Part shown: piece by piece, positions 7,886 through 16,274 of the stretch
Layout: every line of letters begins with the position of its first letter
Position numbering within the stretch: position 1 is the stretch's first letter
Assembly: GCF_000972785.3 (NCBI RefSeq)
Contig: NZ_CP011253.3
Coordinates: 1,240,001-1,304,000, forward strand
Reading direction: 5' to 3'
DNA: 64,000 nucleotides
DNA from: Pandoraea oxalativorans
GTDB taxonomy: Bacteria > Pseudomonadota > Gammaproteobacteria > Burkholderiales > Burkholderiaceae
Notes under the pieces: model-generated
Told to the model about the DNA's origin: nothing
Database searches by the model: none
What the model saw: only the letters and a program-made list of their open reading frames with translations
Made by a program: the position numbers and the translations under genes

Positions 7886-8587
7886 ATGGACACCGCACGC
7901 GATGCCGCACCGGGCGTCAGTTCCCTCGCCGCCCTCCTTGCCGACGCCGGCCGCATGACCATGCTTTGGGCGTTGATGGATGGCTCTGCCCGTCCTGCGG
8001 GCGAATTGGCATTGGTGGCCGGGTTATCGCCTTCCAGCGCCAGCGGCCATCTCGCCCGCCTCGTCGACGGTGGTGTTCTTGCGCAGGAGGCGCGGGGACG
8101 GCATCGGTATTTTCGGATCGCGACGCCGGAAACGGCGGCGGCCATCGAGGCGCTTGCCAGTGCTGTCCTCGCTACGCGGGAGCTTCGGCCGCGTCCGGTG
8201 CCGGTTAGCCGTGGAACACCCATCCCCCTTCGTCACGCGCGCACCTGTTACGACCATCTCGCCGGCGAGATCGCCGTCGCCCTGTTCGCGCGGATGCACG
8301 ACCGTCGATGGATTCGTATCGATGGCAGCGACGTGGCACTCACCGATGCAGGCACCGAGGGACTGTCCGCGCTCGGCGTCGATCTCACTCAGGCGCATGC
8401 GCGACGTCGTCGCTTCGCTTGCACCTGCCCGGACTGGAGCGAGCGCAAGCCGCATCTCGGCGGCGCTTTGGGGGCTGCGCTGCTCACCACTTGTCTCGCG
8501 GCCAAATGGCTCGAACCGACGCGCGAGGCGCGGGCGCTACGCGTCACGCCATTGGGGGAGCGCAAGCTTTCGGCCATCGCCGTCTGA
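7886..8587 (+). CDS. ArsR/winged-helix transcriptional regulator
   Basis: 233 residues. The N-terminal winged helix (about residues 10-85) shows the ArsR pattern: AALLADAGRMTMLWALMDG, then GLSPSSASGHLARLVDGGVL and the wing ARGRHRYFRIA. The C-terminal part is a longer effector-binding half with a Cys-x-Cys (FACTCPDWSERKPHLGG) and ends VTPLGERKL. This matches the roughly 220-residue YczG/CmtR-like group rather than short ArsR metal sensors. Start at 7886 has GGAG seven bases upstream. It is probably the repressor of the divergent P450. Confidence 0.85.
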   Translation: MDTARDAAPGVSSLAALLADAGRMTMLWALMDGSARPAGELALVAGLSPSSASGHLARLVDGGVLAQEARGRHRYFRIATPETAAAIEALASAVLATRELRPRPVPVSRGTPIPLRHARTCYDHLAGEIAVALFARMHDRRWIRIDGSDVALTDAGTEGLSALGVDLTQAHARRRRFACTCPDWSERKPHLGGALGAALLTTCLAAKWLEPTREARALRVTPLGERKLSAIAV

Positions 8588-8621
8588 CCGCTCGGCCGAC
8601 AATCCCCTGATTTCTGTCGCC

Positions 8622-8663
8622 AAAAAGAAACACCCCGCCAAATTGCGCGGGGTGTTTCTTTTT
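8622..8663. terminator. Strong bidirectional terminator
   Basis: A perfect 17-bp stem (AAAAAGAAACACCCCGC and its complement) with an 8-nt loop ends in T-tracts on both strands. It separates the rightward regulator gene from the leftward DUF4148 gene. Confidence 0.92.
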
Positions 8664-8745
8664 CAACCGAGCTAATCGCCGGGCATCTTCGCGGATTCAA
8701 TCGAGAGGCTTCCGACGCCTAGCTCAGTGTGATCGCAACGACCGA

Positions 8746-9048
8746 TCAATTCCCTCGATAAGTCGAGTTCATCAGAGCGGTCGAGCCTTGCACGTGAGCA
8801 CCTACCGGGGTGCCGTAGGTCTTGAGTACCGGGTACTGGCTATCGGTCTGTGTCAGAGAACCTTGTGCGTCGATCAGTGCTTGCTTCACCTCAGCGCGCG
8901 GCACAGCGAGTTGTTCGCTGTACACGCTCGATTGCCAGAAGAAGTTTTCGTTCGGATAACCGTTGCCGCCGGTGCCTGCAAACGCTGCCGGGGCAGCGGC
9001 CACAGCGAGGGTTGCGGCGATCATCAGATGAGAAAGAGTGCGGGTCAT
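8746..9048 (-). CDS. DUF4148 small exported protein
   Basis: A 100-residue protein with a cleavable signal peptide (MTRTLSHLMIAATLAVAAAP, cleavage likely after AFA). A short mature domain contains SEQLAVPRAEVKQALIDAQ, typical of the DUF4148 family that is expanded in Burkholderiales. ATG at 9048 is supported by AGGAG eight bases upstream. Function is unknown; it is predicted to be periplasmic. Confidence 0.87.
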   Translation of the reverse strand: MTRTLSHLMIAATLAVAAAPAAFAGTGGNGYPNENFFWQSSVYSEQLAVPRAEVKQALIDAQGSLTQTDSQYPVLKTYGTPVGAHVQGSTALMNSTYRGN

Positions 9049-9308
9049 GATTGTTCTCCTGTCATTGCTTTTTTTTCGGGTGGTCGGCCAGCTCGCTTTC
9101 GAGTCCGGCACCGCCTACGCCTCTAAGGTAGGACGACCACGTCGCAGGAGTAACCGCATGCGGCGCAACAATGAATTGCGAAGAATGAATCGCCTCGAAA
9201 CCCTCGTCGGATAAGGGTTTCAAGACACCCGATATGCATCTGGGATGTCGAGCGAAGACTCTAATGAAGATGTTAATTAAAAGGAGTGCGACAGGATGTC
9301 GCAAGGCG

Positions 9309-10304
9309 TCAGAACTTGTACCCGACGCCCGCGAGGAAGATATCGCTGTCGCGGTCGTAGCCCGTGATGACCCGGTTCCACGAGAGACGTCCGACCCAGT
9401 GATCGGCGAACCGGTAGGCGGCGCTCATCGTCAGCAACCCGGCGACGACGTTCTGCGCACCGTCCGCCGCACGGTTCTCTCTGTACTTATTCCATGTGAC
9501 ATAAGGTCCGAAGCCCAGACCGAGGCTGAAGCGGTCGTCGAAGAAGTCGTCCTTGATCCACACCTGCGCCGCCGCGCCCTGACGGTTGCCGATATCGCTG
9601 TGTCCTTCGTTGATGAGCGACACCGTGCCGTCGAACCACGGCCCGAAGCCGTGGCGGTATTCGACCGCCTCCGCTGCCGCATTCTGCGAATCGAGGCTGT
9701 TCACCACAGACACCCCCGCCAGCACAGACAGCACATCGCCCGTCGGCAATCCCGGCGTGGAACCGCCCGCCAGCGGGCCGGGTGACGACGGCTTCTCCAA
9801 CTGATAGCCGACGCCGAGCAAATACGTGACGGAATTCACACTCGACGGCGATTGCACGTAGTTGGCACGCGCCTGCACGTACCAGCGGCTTTCGAAGTAC
9901 CACGTCGCGGCGACGGAGAACATCGCCCCCCAGCCGTGATCGTCTTCGTAGCGGCGTGCGCGACTGCCCTGAACGGTGTCGTAATAGTGGTAGGGGCCGA
10001 CGCCGACCGCGATATCGAATCGCCGGTCGAAGAGCGGCTGGTGCGCCCAGACCTGCATCGCGAAGCCGTCGCGATGATGATCCGGCACGTGGCCTTCGTT
10101 CAGCCACGTGAAGCTGGTCGCGAAATGCTCGCTCAGCGCCTGACGATAATCGAAGCCCCACGCATAGGTGTGCGCGTTATCGTCGTTACGCGCATTCATG
10201 CCGCCCGCGAACACGGTGGCTTCCTGTGCCTGCGCAAACGCCGAGGCACCGCAAAGCACGCCGGCTACCGCCACGTGCTGCCATTTCAGAGAGATCTTCG
10301 TCAT
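9309..10304 (-). CDS. Outer-membrane beta-barrel protein with internal duplication
   Basis: 331 residues with a signal peptide ending ASAFAQAQ. Two homologous halves follow. The first contains WLNEGHVPDHHRDG, AHQPLFDRRFDIAVGVGPY and a TWYF strand. The second contains SLINEGHSDIGNRQG, IKDDFFDDRFSLGLGFGPY and an AAYRF strand. The protein ends GVGYKF, with the terminal Phe expected for BAM-dependent outer-membrane insertion. The repeated 'NEGH...D' and 'FDRRF..G.GPY' motifs resemble PagL/acyloxyacyl-hydrolase-like barrels, but I cannot assign an activity. It was probably produced by tandem duplication and fusion. Confidence 0.75.
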   Translation of the reverse strand: MTKISLKWQHVAVAGVLCGASAFAQAQEATVFAGGMNARNDDNAHTYAWGFDYRQALSEHFATSFTWLNEGHVPDHHRDGFAMQVWAHQPLFDRRFDIAVGVGPYHYYDTVQGSRARRYEDDHGWGAMFSVAATWYFESRWYVQARANYVQSPSSVNSVTYLLGVGYQLEKPSSPGPLAGGSTPGLPTGDVLSVLAGVSVVNSLDSQNAAAEAVEYRHGFGPWFDGTVSLINEGHSDIGNRQGAAAQVWIKDDFFDDRFSLGLGFGPYVTWNKYRENRAADGAQNVVAGLLTMSAAYRFADHWVGRLSWNRVITGYDRDSDIFLAGVGYKF

Positions 10305-10566
10305 TGGATTCGCCGCAAAGCGGGCGCCGACATGCGCGGAATCGATGCGGCATGCTGTGCCCGTGACAGAAAATCCTAGCAATCGAGACGGGTGTTCCGG
10401 GGCTTTGAGTGGGGAAAGTAAGGCAAAAACCGTGTTACGGCGTGTTACGCCGCGCGTTGTGGAAACGCTGGCGAGCGCACAATTTCCGCTGACTTGTGAG
10501 GCTGTGCGACAGACGGCATTACCCTGCATGCCGCCTGTTCAAACGGATGACGTCAAAGACGACGTA

Positions 10567-11427
10567 TCAGGCCCGTTCCGCCGCCGCGAGGAAAGCGGGT
10601 GCGTCTGCCAGTAATACGGCGAGATCGGCAGCGCCCGACTTCACGACGCGAGCCGTGCGCTCGCGTGTGATGGAATCGGTGCCGACGAGCGCCCGCGGAC
10701 CGGCCACGCTCAGCGCTGCCAACGGCCGACCGTGAGCGTCGAGCACAGCGGCGGCGCAGGCGTCGATACCCGCTTCGAAGCCGTCCTGACTCCATGCGCA
10801 ACCCGCCTCGCGGTCGCGGGACAACTGTGCATCTAACGCCGCGTAGGTCCGCGCGCTTTGCGCAGTCGCGGCCGCCAACGGCTCAGGTCCGAGCAAGGCC
10901 CGACGGCGCTCGGTGCTCAGATGGGCCAGTAACGACCGGCCCGGCGCCGTCAGATGCGCCGTGACGCGACTGCCTGCGCGGATGTTGCTCACCAGCGGCA
11001 GGGCAGGTGTTTCGCACAAGAGGTAGCGCACCTGCGCGCCGTCGAGCACCGTAAGATAGCTCGACAACCCGGTCTCGCTCGTCACGCGCGTGAGTACGCG
11101 TCGTGCCGTGGCGAGATGGTCTTCACCTGCGAGGGCGCTGGCCGCGAGCGTCAGAAACCCGAGACCGAGCCGATGTCCGCCGTGCGGCAGCGGCTCCAGC
11201 ACACCCTCGTATTGCAGCGTTTCCACCAGACGCATGACCGTCACTCGGTTCACGCCGATGCGACGTCCGACGTCGCTGAGGTTCGCCGTCGAGCCGCCGT
11301 CCGCCACGTAGCGCAGCAGCTTGAGCGCGCGCATGACCGGCGTCACGAGACCCGTTTGCGCAGGGTCTTGTGCCTCCGTCTCAGAGGTGCCTGCGGCTGG
11401 CGCGTTGGCGGACGTTGCTTTCGTCAT
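10567..11427 (-). CDS. IclR-family transcriptional regulator
   Basis: 286 residues. An N-terminal winged HTH (about residues 30-90: VMRALKLLRYVADG, LSDVGRRIGVNRVTVMRLVETL) is followed by the IclR effector domain (VRYLLCETPALPLVSNIRAGSRVTAHLTAPGRSLLA, then GCAWSQDGFEAGIDACAAAVLD). ATG at 11427 begins the natural N-terminal tail. It lies immediately downstream of, and co-oriented with, the flavin monooxygenase gene and is likely its regulator. The GTTCAAATATGAAC palindrome upstream of that gene is a plausible target. Confidence 0.9.
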   Translation of the reverse strand: MTKATSANAPAAGTSETEAQDPAQTGLVTPVMRALKLLRYVADGGSTANLSDVGRRIGVNRVTVMRLVETLQYEGVLEPLPHGGHRLGLGFLTLAASALAGEDHLATARRVLTRVTSETGLSSYLTVLDGAQVRYLLCETPALPLVSNIRAGSRVTAHLTAPGRSLLAHLSTERRRALLGPEPLAAATAQSARTYAALDAQLSRDREAGCAWSQDGFEAGIDACAAAVLDAHGRPLAALSVAGPRALVGTDSITRERTARVVKSGAADLAVLLADAPAFLAAAERA

Positions 11428-11482
11428 ACGTTCGAATCCCTTCGTCAAAATCGGACAGCGATGCTCGGAAGTCCTGACGGAC

Positions 11483-12640
11483 TCAGGCGGCGAGCGGCAC
11501 TTGCCAGGCGTCGTATTCGTAGACCCAGTCGGCGTTGCCGCCTTCCTTGAGCCACTGATTACCGCGCGAACCGATCTGCACGCGCGCGGTGCGCTCGCGA
11601 CGCGCGGCTTCGTATCGTGCCAGTGCATTCGCCAGCGTCGCCGCGTCGGCGTTCGTACCGGCATCCGCGAGGTGGCGAGACAGTACCACAGCGTCTTCGA
11701 TGGCCATGCCTGCGCCCTGCGCCATGAACGGCATCATCGGATGGCTCGCATCGCCCAGCAGCGACACGCGATCGCGCGACCATTGCGGCAGCGGATCGCG
11801 CACGTAGAGCGCCGACTTGAGCACGCTGTCGCATGCGTCGAGCAGGGCGCGCGCTTCGCTGTGATAGTCGGCATACATGGCGCGCAGTTCGTGCACGTCG
11901 CCCGGCGCGGTCCACGATTCGAGCGTCCAGCTGTCCTGCGGTGTGGTGGCGAACACGAAGATGTCGCGTCCGAGGTTAAGCGGGAACGTCACGATCTGGC
12001 TCGACGGGTTCGGTCCCCACCACTTGGTGAACGCACCGAGATTCGGCACGCCGCTCAACTTCTCTGCGGGGACGACGGCACGGTACGCCACCACGCCGGT
12101 GAACTCCGGCGACTCCTGGCCGAACAGGCCGCGGCGCACGACCGAGTGGATGCCGTCGGCACCGATGAGCACGTCGACGTCGTCATGCGTGCCGTCGGCG
12201 AACGTCAGGCGAATGCTGCCGGTCTGTCCCGCATCGGGCGCTTCGAACGACACGAGCTTCTTGCCCAGCGCAATGGCGTGTGCAGGGACGGCTTGCTCCA
12301 GCGCCTGCAACAGATCGGCGCGATGCATCGTGAGCTGGGGCGCACCGTACTTCGTCTGCGCGGTCTGCGCCATCTCCAGACTCGACGTCGTTTCACCCGA
12401 GTCCCACATGCGGCTGATGCGATGGCTCGGCTGCGCGGCCGTCTTGCGAAGTTCGTCACCAACGCCCAGTCCGTCCAGTGCACGCACCGCATTCGGCGTC
12501 AGGTTGATGTCCGCACCGACGCGCGCGAACTGCGACGCCTGCTCATATACGCGCACACGAAAACCTGCACGGAGCAATCCGATGGCGGCGGCCAGACCGC
12601 CGATGCCGGCACCGTTGATGCCGATGAGGGGGGGTTGCAT
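11483..12640 (-). CDS. FAD-dependent aromatic hydroxylase (6-hydroxynicotinate 3-monooxygenase / salicylate hydroxylase-like)
   Basis: 385 residues, class A flavin monooxygenase. The FAD-binding Rossmann motif is INGAGIGGLAAAIGLLRAG, followed by an Arg-bearing MHRADLLQAL segment, the DG motif VLIGADGIHSVVR, and GD motif VSLLGDASHPMMPFMAQGAGMAIEDA. The C-terminal WVYEYDAW and overall layout are close to NicC, which hydroxylates and decarboxylates 6-hydroxynicotinate, and to salicylate 1-hydroxylases. The substrate is therefore likely a hydroxylated (hetero)aromatic acid. ATG at 12640 has AAGGA eight bases upstream and is preferred over the ATG at 12649. The gene is transcribed away from the porin and transporter genes. 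Confidence 0.85.
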   Translation of the reverse strand: MQPPLIGINGAGIGGLAAAIGLLRAGFRVRVYEQASQFARVGADINLTPNAVRALDGLGVGDELRKTAAQPSHRISRMWDSGETTSSLEMAQTAQTKYGAPQLTMHRADLLQALEQAVPAHAIALGKKLVSFEAPDAGQTGSIRLTFADGTHDDVDVLIGADGIHSVVRRGLFGQESPEFTGVVAYRAVVPAEKLSGVPNLGAFTKWWGPNPSSQIVTFPLNLGRDIFVFATTPQDSWTLESWTAPGDVHELRAMYADYHSEARALLDACDSVLKSALYVRDPLPQWSRDRVSLLGDASHPMMPFMAQGAGMAIEDAVVLSRHLADAGTNADAATLANALARYEAARRERTARVQIGSRGNQWLKEGGNADWVYEYDAWQVPLAA

Positions 12641-12688
12641 GGGGCACATCCTTTAACGAGCGTATCGATGAATCGGAAAAAATAAAAC

Positions 12689-12721
12689 GTTCAAATATGA
12701 ACATGATGTTCAAATATTATT
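12689..12721. promoter_or_regulatory. Palindromic IclR-type operator with direct repeat
   Basis: The perfect palindrome GTTCAAATATGAAC (12689-12702) is followed by a second GTTCAAATATT copy at 12708-12718, 19 bp further on. It lies 49 bp upstream of the flavin monooxygenase start in an AT-rich patch. Its form fits IclR-family sites; assignment to the adjacent regulator is inferred. Confidence 0.6.
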
Positions 12722-12967
12722 GTTTGATTCGGTCGGCCGCAAGTCTTCCTCGGGTAAATCCCGAGTCAGGGCATTGATGTCGAGCGCCATCGGAACGGGA
12801 CTTCCGGCAACGCCGACGGGACGTTTGGTGTCAAAGCAGTTGCCTGTGCCAACGGACATTTCCTACTCAACACACGCGCGTTATCACGCCAATTTGCTGT
12901 CATCAATTCGTGCATCTCCGCTGCGAGCGACAAGAGTCTCCTGGCCTAAGCTTCGCTCAGTTGGTTT

Positions 12968-13000
12968 CATAAGTAATCCAACGTTTTACAGGTGGAACGT
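12968..13000 (+). promoter_or_regulatory. Shared motif upstream of porin (co-regulation element, copy 1)
   Basis: CATAAGTAA, 4 bp, then ACGTT-N10-AACGT. The same motif with identical spacing recurs at 14391-14423 upstream of the ABC transporter genes. It lies 100 bp upstream of the porin start. The remainder of 12722-13099 shows no gene. Confidence 0.6.
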
Positions 13001-13099
13001 CGCAAAACGGGCGTATCGGTTGCGGGCTGGCCGTGCCTGGCTGCGCTTTTGGCGGACGTATCCATCGTTCTTGAATCATCGAACGACAGGAGTTCAAAG

Positions 13100-14209
13100 A
13101 TGAAGCGGTTTCCGATGGGGCGGATCCTGGGCATGACGACGGTCGCGGCGGCAACGCTGCTGGCGCTCGGCGTGCCGGTCGCAGCACACGCACAGAGCAA
13201 CGTCACGCTGTACGGCAGCATGGATGCCGGGGTGGCGTTCGTGAACAACCAGGGCGGCAGTGCTAACTGGATTGCACAGCAGGGCGGCTCGCAGCCGGAC
13301 CGCTGGGGTCTGCGTGGCGTGGAAGATCTGGGCGGCGGCAATCGCGCCATCTTCCTGCTGGAAAACGGCTTCTCGACCCTCACGGGCAACACGATCAAGG
13401 CGGGATCGATGTTCAACCGCCAGTCGTGGGTCGGTTTGCAGTCGGACAAGATGGGCACGCTCACCATCGGCCACATGACCACGTTCAACTTCGACTGGCT
13501 GGGCCCGTTCAGCACGGCCTATCTGGGCATGAACTGGTACATGTTCCACCCGGGCAACCTCGACGAACTCGCCAACACGTCCGTCGTGCAGGTCGATAAC
13601 TCGGTGCGCTACGTCACGCCGGATTACATGGGCTTCAAGGCCGGTGCGATGCTCTCGTTCGGCAACAACACGAACTTCGCGAACGGTCGCAAGTGGAGCG
13701 TGGCCGCGAACTACACGAACGGCGGCTTCAAGGCCTCGGCCGTCTACTCGAACGAGAACAACCGCACGCCGAACGTTGCGGCGCTCGGCGGGGCCACGTT
13801 CCAGGGCCAGCCGGTGGCGACCTATGCGGCATCGAACGTCGAGAACATGGGTGCGGGCGTGTCCTATGGCTTCGGGCCGTGGCTGCTGCACGCGCTCTAT
13901 ACGCGCGTGAAGCTTCAGTCCCCCGGCTACAACGACACCTATCAATCGTTCGACGCCGGTGTGAACTTCGCGACGAGCGTGCCGAACACGATCACGTTCG
14001 GCGCGGCCACGACCAATATGTCCGGCAAGCGCTGGACACAGGTCAGCCTTGGTGACGTCTACGCGTTCTCCAAGCGCACGCAGGTCTACGTGAGCGGTGC
14101 GTACCAGCACGCAAGTGGCAACGGCGCGGTGACGGCGATCAATACGATCAGCCCGTCGTCGACGTCGAACCAGCTCGTGATCATGTCGAGCGTGCACCAC
14201 TCGTTCTGA
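13100..14209 (+). CDS. Gram-negative porin (OmpC-like, Burkholderia type)
   Basis: 369 residues. The signal peptide ends VAAHAQS, and the mature start SNVTLYGSMDAGVAF is the hallmark of Burkholderiales trimeric porins. Alternating beta-strands follow (WGLRGVEDLGGGNRAIFLLENGF, RQSWVGLQS, LFSTAYLGM-like loop 3), ending MSSVHHSF with terminal Phe. AGGAG lies eight bases before the start. It forms a diffusion channel in the outer membrane. Because it shares an operator-like motif with the following transporter operon, it probably supplies uptake of that pathway's substrate. Confidence 0.93.
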   Translation: MKRFPMGRILGMTTVAAATLLALGVPVAAHAQSNVTLYGSMDAGVAFVNNQGGSANWIAQQGGSQPDRWGLRGVEDLGGGNRAIFLLENGFSTLTGNTIKAGSMFNRQSWVGLQSDKMGTLTIGHMTTFNFDWLGPFSTAYLGMNWYMFHPGNLDELANTSVVQVDNSVRYVTPDYMGFKAGAMLSFGNNTNFANGRKWSVAANYTNGGFKASAVYSNENNRTPNVAALGGATFQGQPVATYAASNVENMGAGVSYGFGPWLLHALYTRVKLQSPGYNDTYQSFDAGVNFATSVPNTITFGAATTNMSGKRWTQVSLGDVYAFSKRTQVYVSGAYQHASGNGAVTAINTISPSSTSNQLVIMSSVHHSF

Positions 14210-14255
14210 CGCTCTCGCGCGCTTTTACCTTTTTCACCCAGTGGTCTCTCTTGAT

Positions 14256-14290
14256 GCGCCGGCCGGCTTTTGCCCGTCGGCGCTTTTTTT
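14256..14290 (+). terminator. Terminator after the porin gene
   Basis: GC-rich stem (GCGCCG...CGGCGC) around a TTTT-containing loop, followed by seven T residues, 47 bp after the porin stop. Confidence 0.8.
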
Positions 14291-14358
14291 GCCCAAAACA
14301 TCGCGCGCCTCCCCCGGAAAGCCCATGAATTCGGGTTTCCCCTAGTCAAAAAACAATT

Positions 14359-14385
14359 TTGACTGCGGCCATCACTCCCTATAAT
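14359..14385 (+). promoter_or_regulatory. Sigma-70-like promoter of the catabolic/transport operon
   Basis: TTGACT (14359-14364) and a perfect TATAAT (14380-14385), separated by 15 bp, lie about 140 bp upstream of the ATPase gene. The palindromic motif at 14391-14423 covers the expected start of transcription, a typical repressor position. Confidence 0.65.
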
Positions 14386-14390
14386 TGATC

Positions 14391-14423
14391 CATAAGTAAA
14401 TCAACGTTTCGTATATGAAACGT
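14391..14423 (+). promoter_or_regulatory. Shared motif upstream of ABC transporter operon (copy 2)
   Basis: CATAAGTAA, 4 bp, then ACGTT-N10-AACGT. The core GTTTCGTATATGAAAC is a near-perfect 16-bp palindrome of IclR type. The likely regulator is the IclR protein encoded within this operon at 18695. Confidence 0.65.
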
Positions 14424-14521
14424 GACGCGAAAGAGAAAGACGGGCTGGCAAGCCGTGCACGCGAACAGTCGCCGCAGGCTGCCCGAGGCAAGTTGAACAT
14501 CCAGAAACACGGTGGTTTCCC

Positions 14522-15390
14522 ATGCTCAGGTCGATTCAATTGAAGGACGCAAACGTAGCCGAGGCGTATGCCGACGCGCGCCACGCGCAGCCAGCAGCGG
14601 CACCGTTGCCGTTCGCTATCGAATATCGCGGCGTCACGCGTCGTTTCAAAAATCGCCAGGGCAAGGGCGAGATGACCGCTGTCTCCGATGTCTCCATCGG
14701 TATCAAGGCCGGTGAGTTCGTCTCGCTGATCGGCCCGAGCGGCTGCGGCAAGAGCACGCTGCTCAACATGGGCGCCGGTCTGTACGCCCCCAGCGAAGGG
14801 CAGGTGACGCTGGCAGGCAAGCCGGTGCGCGGCCCGTCGCAGCAAGTCGCGTTCATGCTGCAAAAGGATCTGCTCATGCCGTGGCGCTCGATTCAGAAGA
14901 ACGTCGAACTCGGCATGCAGATTCGTGGCCGCAGCAAGGCCGAGCGCGCCGAAGTCGCGAAGGCGCTGCTCGCGCGCTGCCACCTCAAGGGCTTCGAGAA
15001 CCACTACCCGCACCAGCTCTCGGGCGGCATGCGTCAACGCGCGGCACTGCCCGCACGCTGGCGGTCGAGCCGGACGTGTTGCTCATGGACGAACCGTTCT
15101 CGGCGCTCGATGCGCAAACCAAGATGGTGCTCCAGCAAGACCTCGCGCAGATGCTCGCCAGCGAAGGCAAGACGGCGCTAATGATCACCCACGATCTCGC
15201 GGAAGCCATTGCGCTGTCGGACCGTGTGTTCGTGATGAGCGAGCGTCCCGGCACGATCATCGAAGAGATCACCGTCGATCTGCCGCACCGCGACAACCCC
15301 ATCGAGCGCCGCAAGCAAGCGGGCATGAACGAGTACGTCGCGCATCTGATGGAACTGCTCAAGGTCGGTCGCGACGACCACCTCGGTTGA
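14522..15390 (+). pseudogene. ABC transporter ATP-binding protein (SsuB/TauB-like), frameshifted
   Basis: The frame opens at 14522 and encodes Walker A GPSGCGKST, the Q-loop region FMLQKDLLMPWRS and signature LSGGMRQRAAL. It then goes out of frame at about 15049. Translation resumes in the next frame with ARTLAVEPDVLLMDEPFSALDAQ (Walker B and D-loop) and the H-loop MITHDLAEAIALSD, to a stop at 15390. Inserting a single G after 15049 restores a complete protein of about 289 residues, so this is a one-base deletion between signature and Walker B. As written, the product lacks Walker B and would be inactive. A sequencing error cannot be excluded, since the flanking genes look healthy. Its role would be energising uptake with the permease at 15465. 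Confidence 0.88.
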
Positions 15391-15391
15391 G

Positions 15392-15421
15392 CCGCATCGA
15401 TCCGCATCGATCCGCATCGAT
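15392..15421 (+). repeat. Triple 10-bp tandem repeat
   Basis: CCGCATCGAT occurs three times head to tail immediately after the ATPase stop codon and before the permease gene. Copy number could vary by slippage; no function is evident. Confidence 0.8.
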
Positions 15422-15464
15422 GAGAAATGGTTCGCCCCTCGCACAAGACACTGGAATCTCCGCT

Positions 15465-16247
15465 ATGAAATCCCTTTCCAAAACGCAACTGACTGCCGGT
15501 AGCTTCGTGCTGCTGCTGCTCTTCGCGGCCGTGTGGCAATGGGGCCCGACGGCGTTCGGCGTGCCCGAATTCGTGTTGCCCAAGCTGTCGTCGACCCTGG
15601 TCGAAGGCGTGCGCATGTTCCAGGTGGAAAACCTGTGGCTGCACATCGGCGTGACGGCGCTCGAAGTGATCGCCGGTTTCGTGATCGGCTCGGCATTGGG
15701 CGTGCTGATCGGCGTGATCCTCGGCTTGTCGCCGTCGACCGAAGCCATGCTCTCGCCGTACATCCTCGCGTTGCAGATCGCGCCGAAGGTCGCCTTCGCG
15801 CCGCTGTTCGTGATGTGGATGGGCTACACGATCTATCCGAAGATTCTGGTCGCGGTGCTGATCGTCTTCTTCCCCGTGATGATCAACGTGCTGGGCGCAG
15901 TGCGCTCGGTCGATCCCGACATGGTCAATCTGGTGCGCGCGCTGTGCGGCCGCCGCTGGCAGATCTTCTGCTTCGTGGAATTCCCGTCGGCCATGCAGGC
16001 GTTGTTCGCAGGCCTGCGCATCGCGTCGACGCTGGCCGTGATCGGCGTGACCGTTGGCGAACTGGTCGGCGGTGACCGTGGCCTCGGTTATCTGCTGGTG
16101 TACGGCGAAGGGCAGGGCAATACCGCGATGGTGTTCGTCGCGATTGCCGGGCTGACCGTCATCGGTATCGCAGCCTACGCGGCGGTGGTTTGGCTGGAGC
16201 GTCGCGCACTGCATTACGTGCCTCGTGCGGCCATGAACATCGCCTGA
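15465..16247 (+). CDS. ABC transporter permease (SsuC/TauC-like)
   Basis: 260 residues with about six transmembrane helices. The BPD_transp_1 EAA-like cytoplasmic loop reads VRALCGRRWQIFCFVEFPSAMQALFAGLRIA. The family is the nitrate/sulfonate/taurine type inner-membrane permease, which also serves pyrimidine precursors and aromatic acids. ATG at 15465 starts the first hydrophobic segment; an upstream ATG at 15420 has no ribosome-binding site. It works with the ATPase upstream and with the binding proteins encoded at 24495 and probably 33006. Confidence 0.9.
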   Translation: MKSLSKTQLTAGSFVLLLLFAAVWQWGPTAFGVPEFVLPKLSSTLVEGVRMFQVENLWLHIGVTALEVIAGFVIGSALGVLIGVILGLSPSTEAMLSPYILALQIAPKVAFAPLFVMWMGYTIYPKILVAVLIVFFPVMINVLGAVRSVDPDMVNLVRALCGRRWQIFCFVEFPSAMQALFAGLRIASTLAVIGVTVGELVGGDRGLGYLLVYGEGQGNTAMVFVAIAGLTVIGIAAYAAVVWLERRALHYVPRAAMNIA

Positions 16248-16274
16248 GCGCCGGACTTCACAAGGACTCGAATC

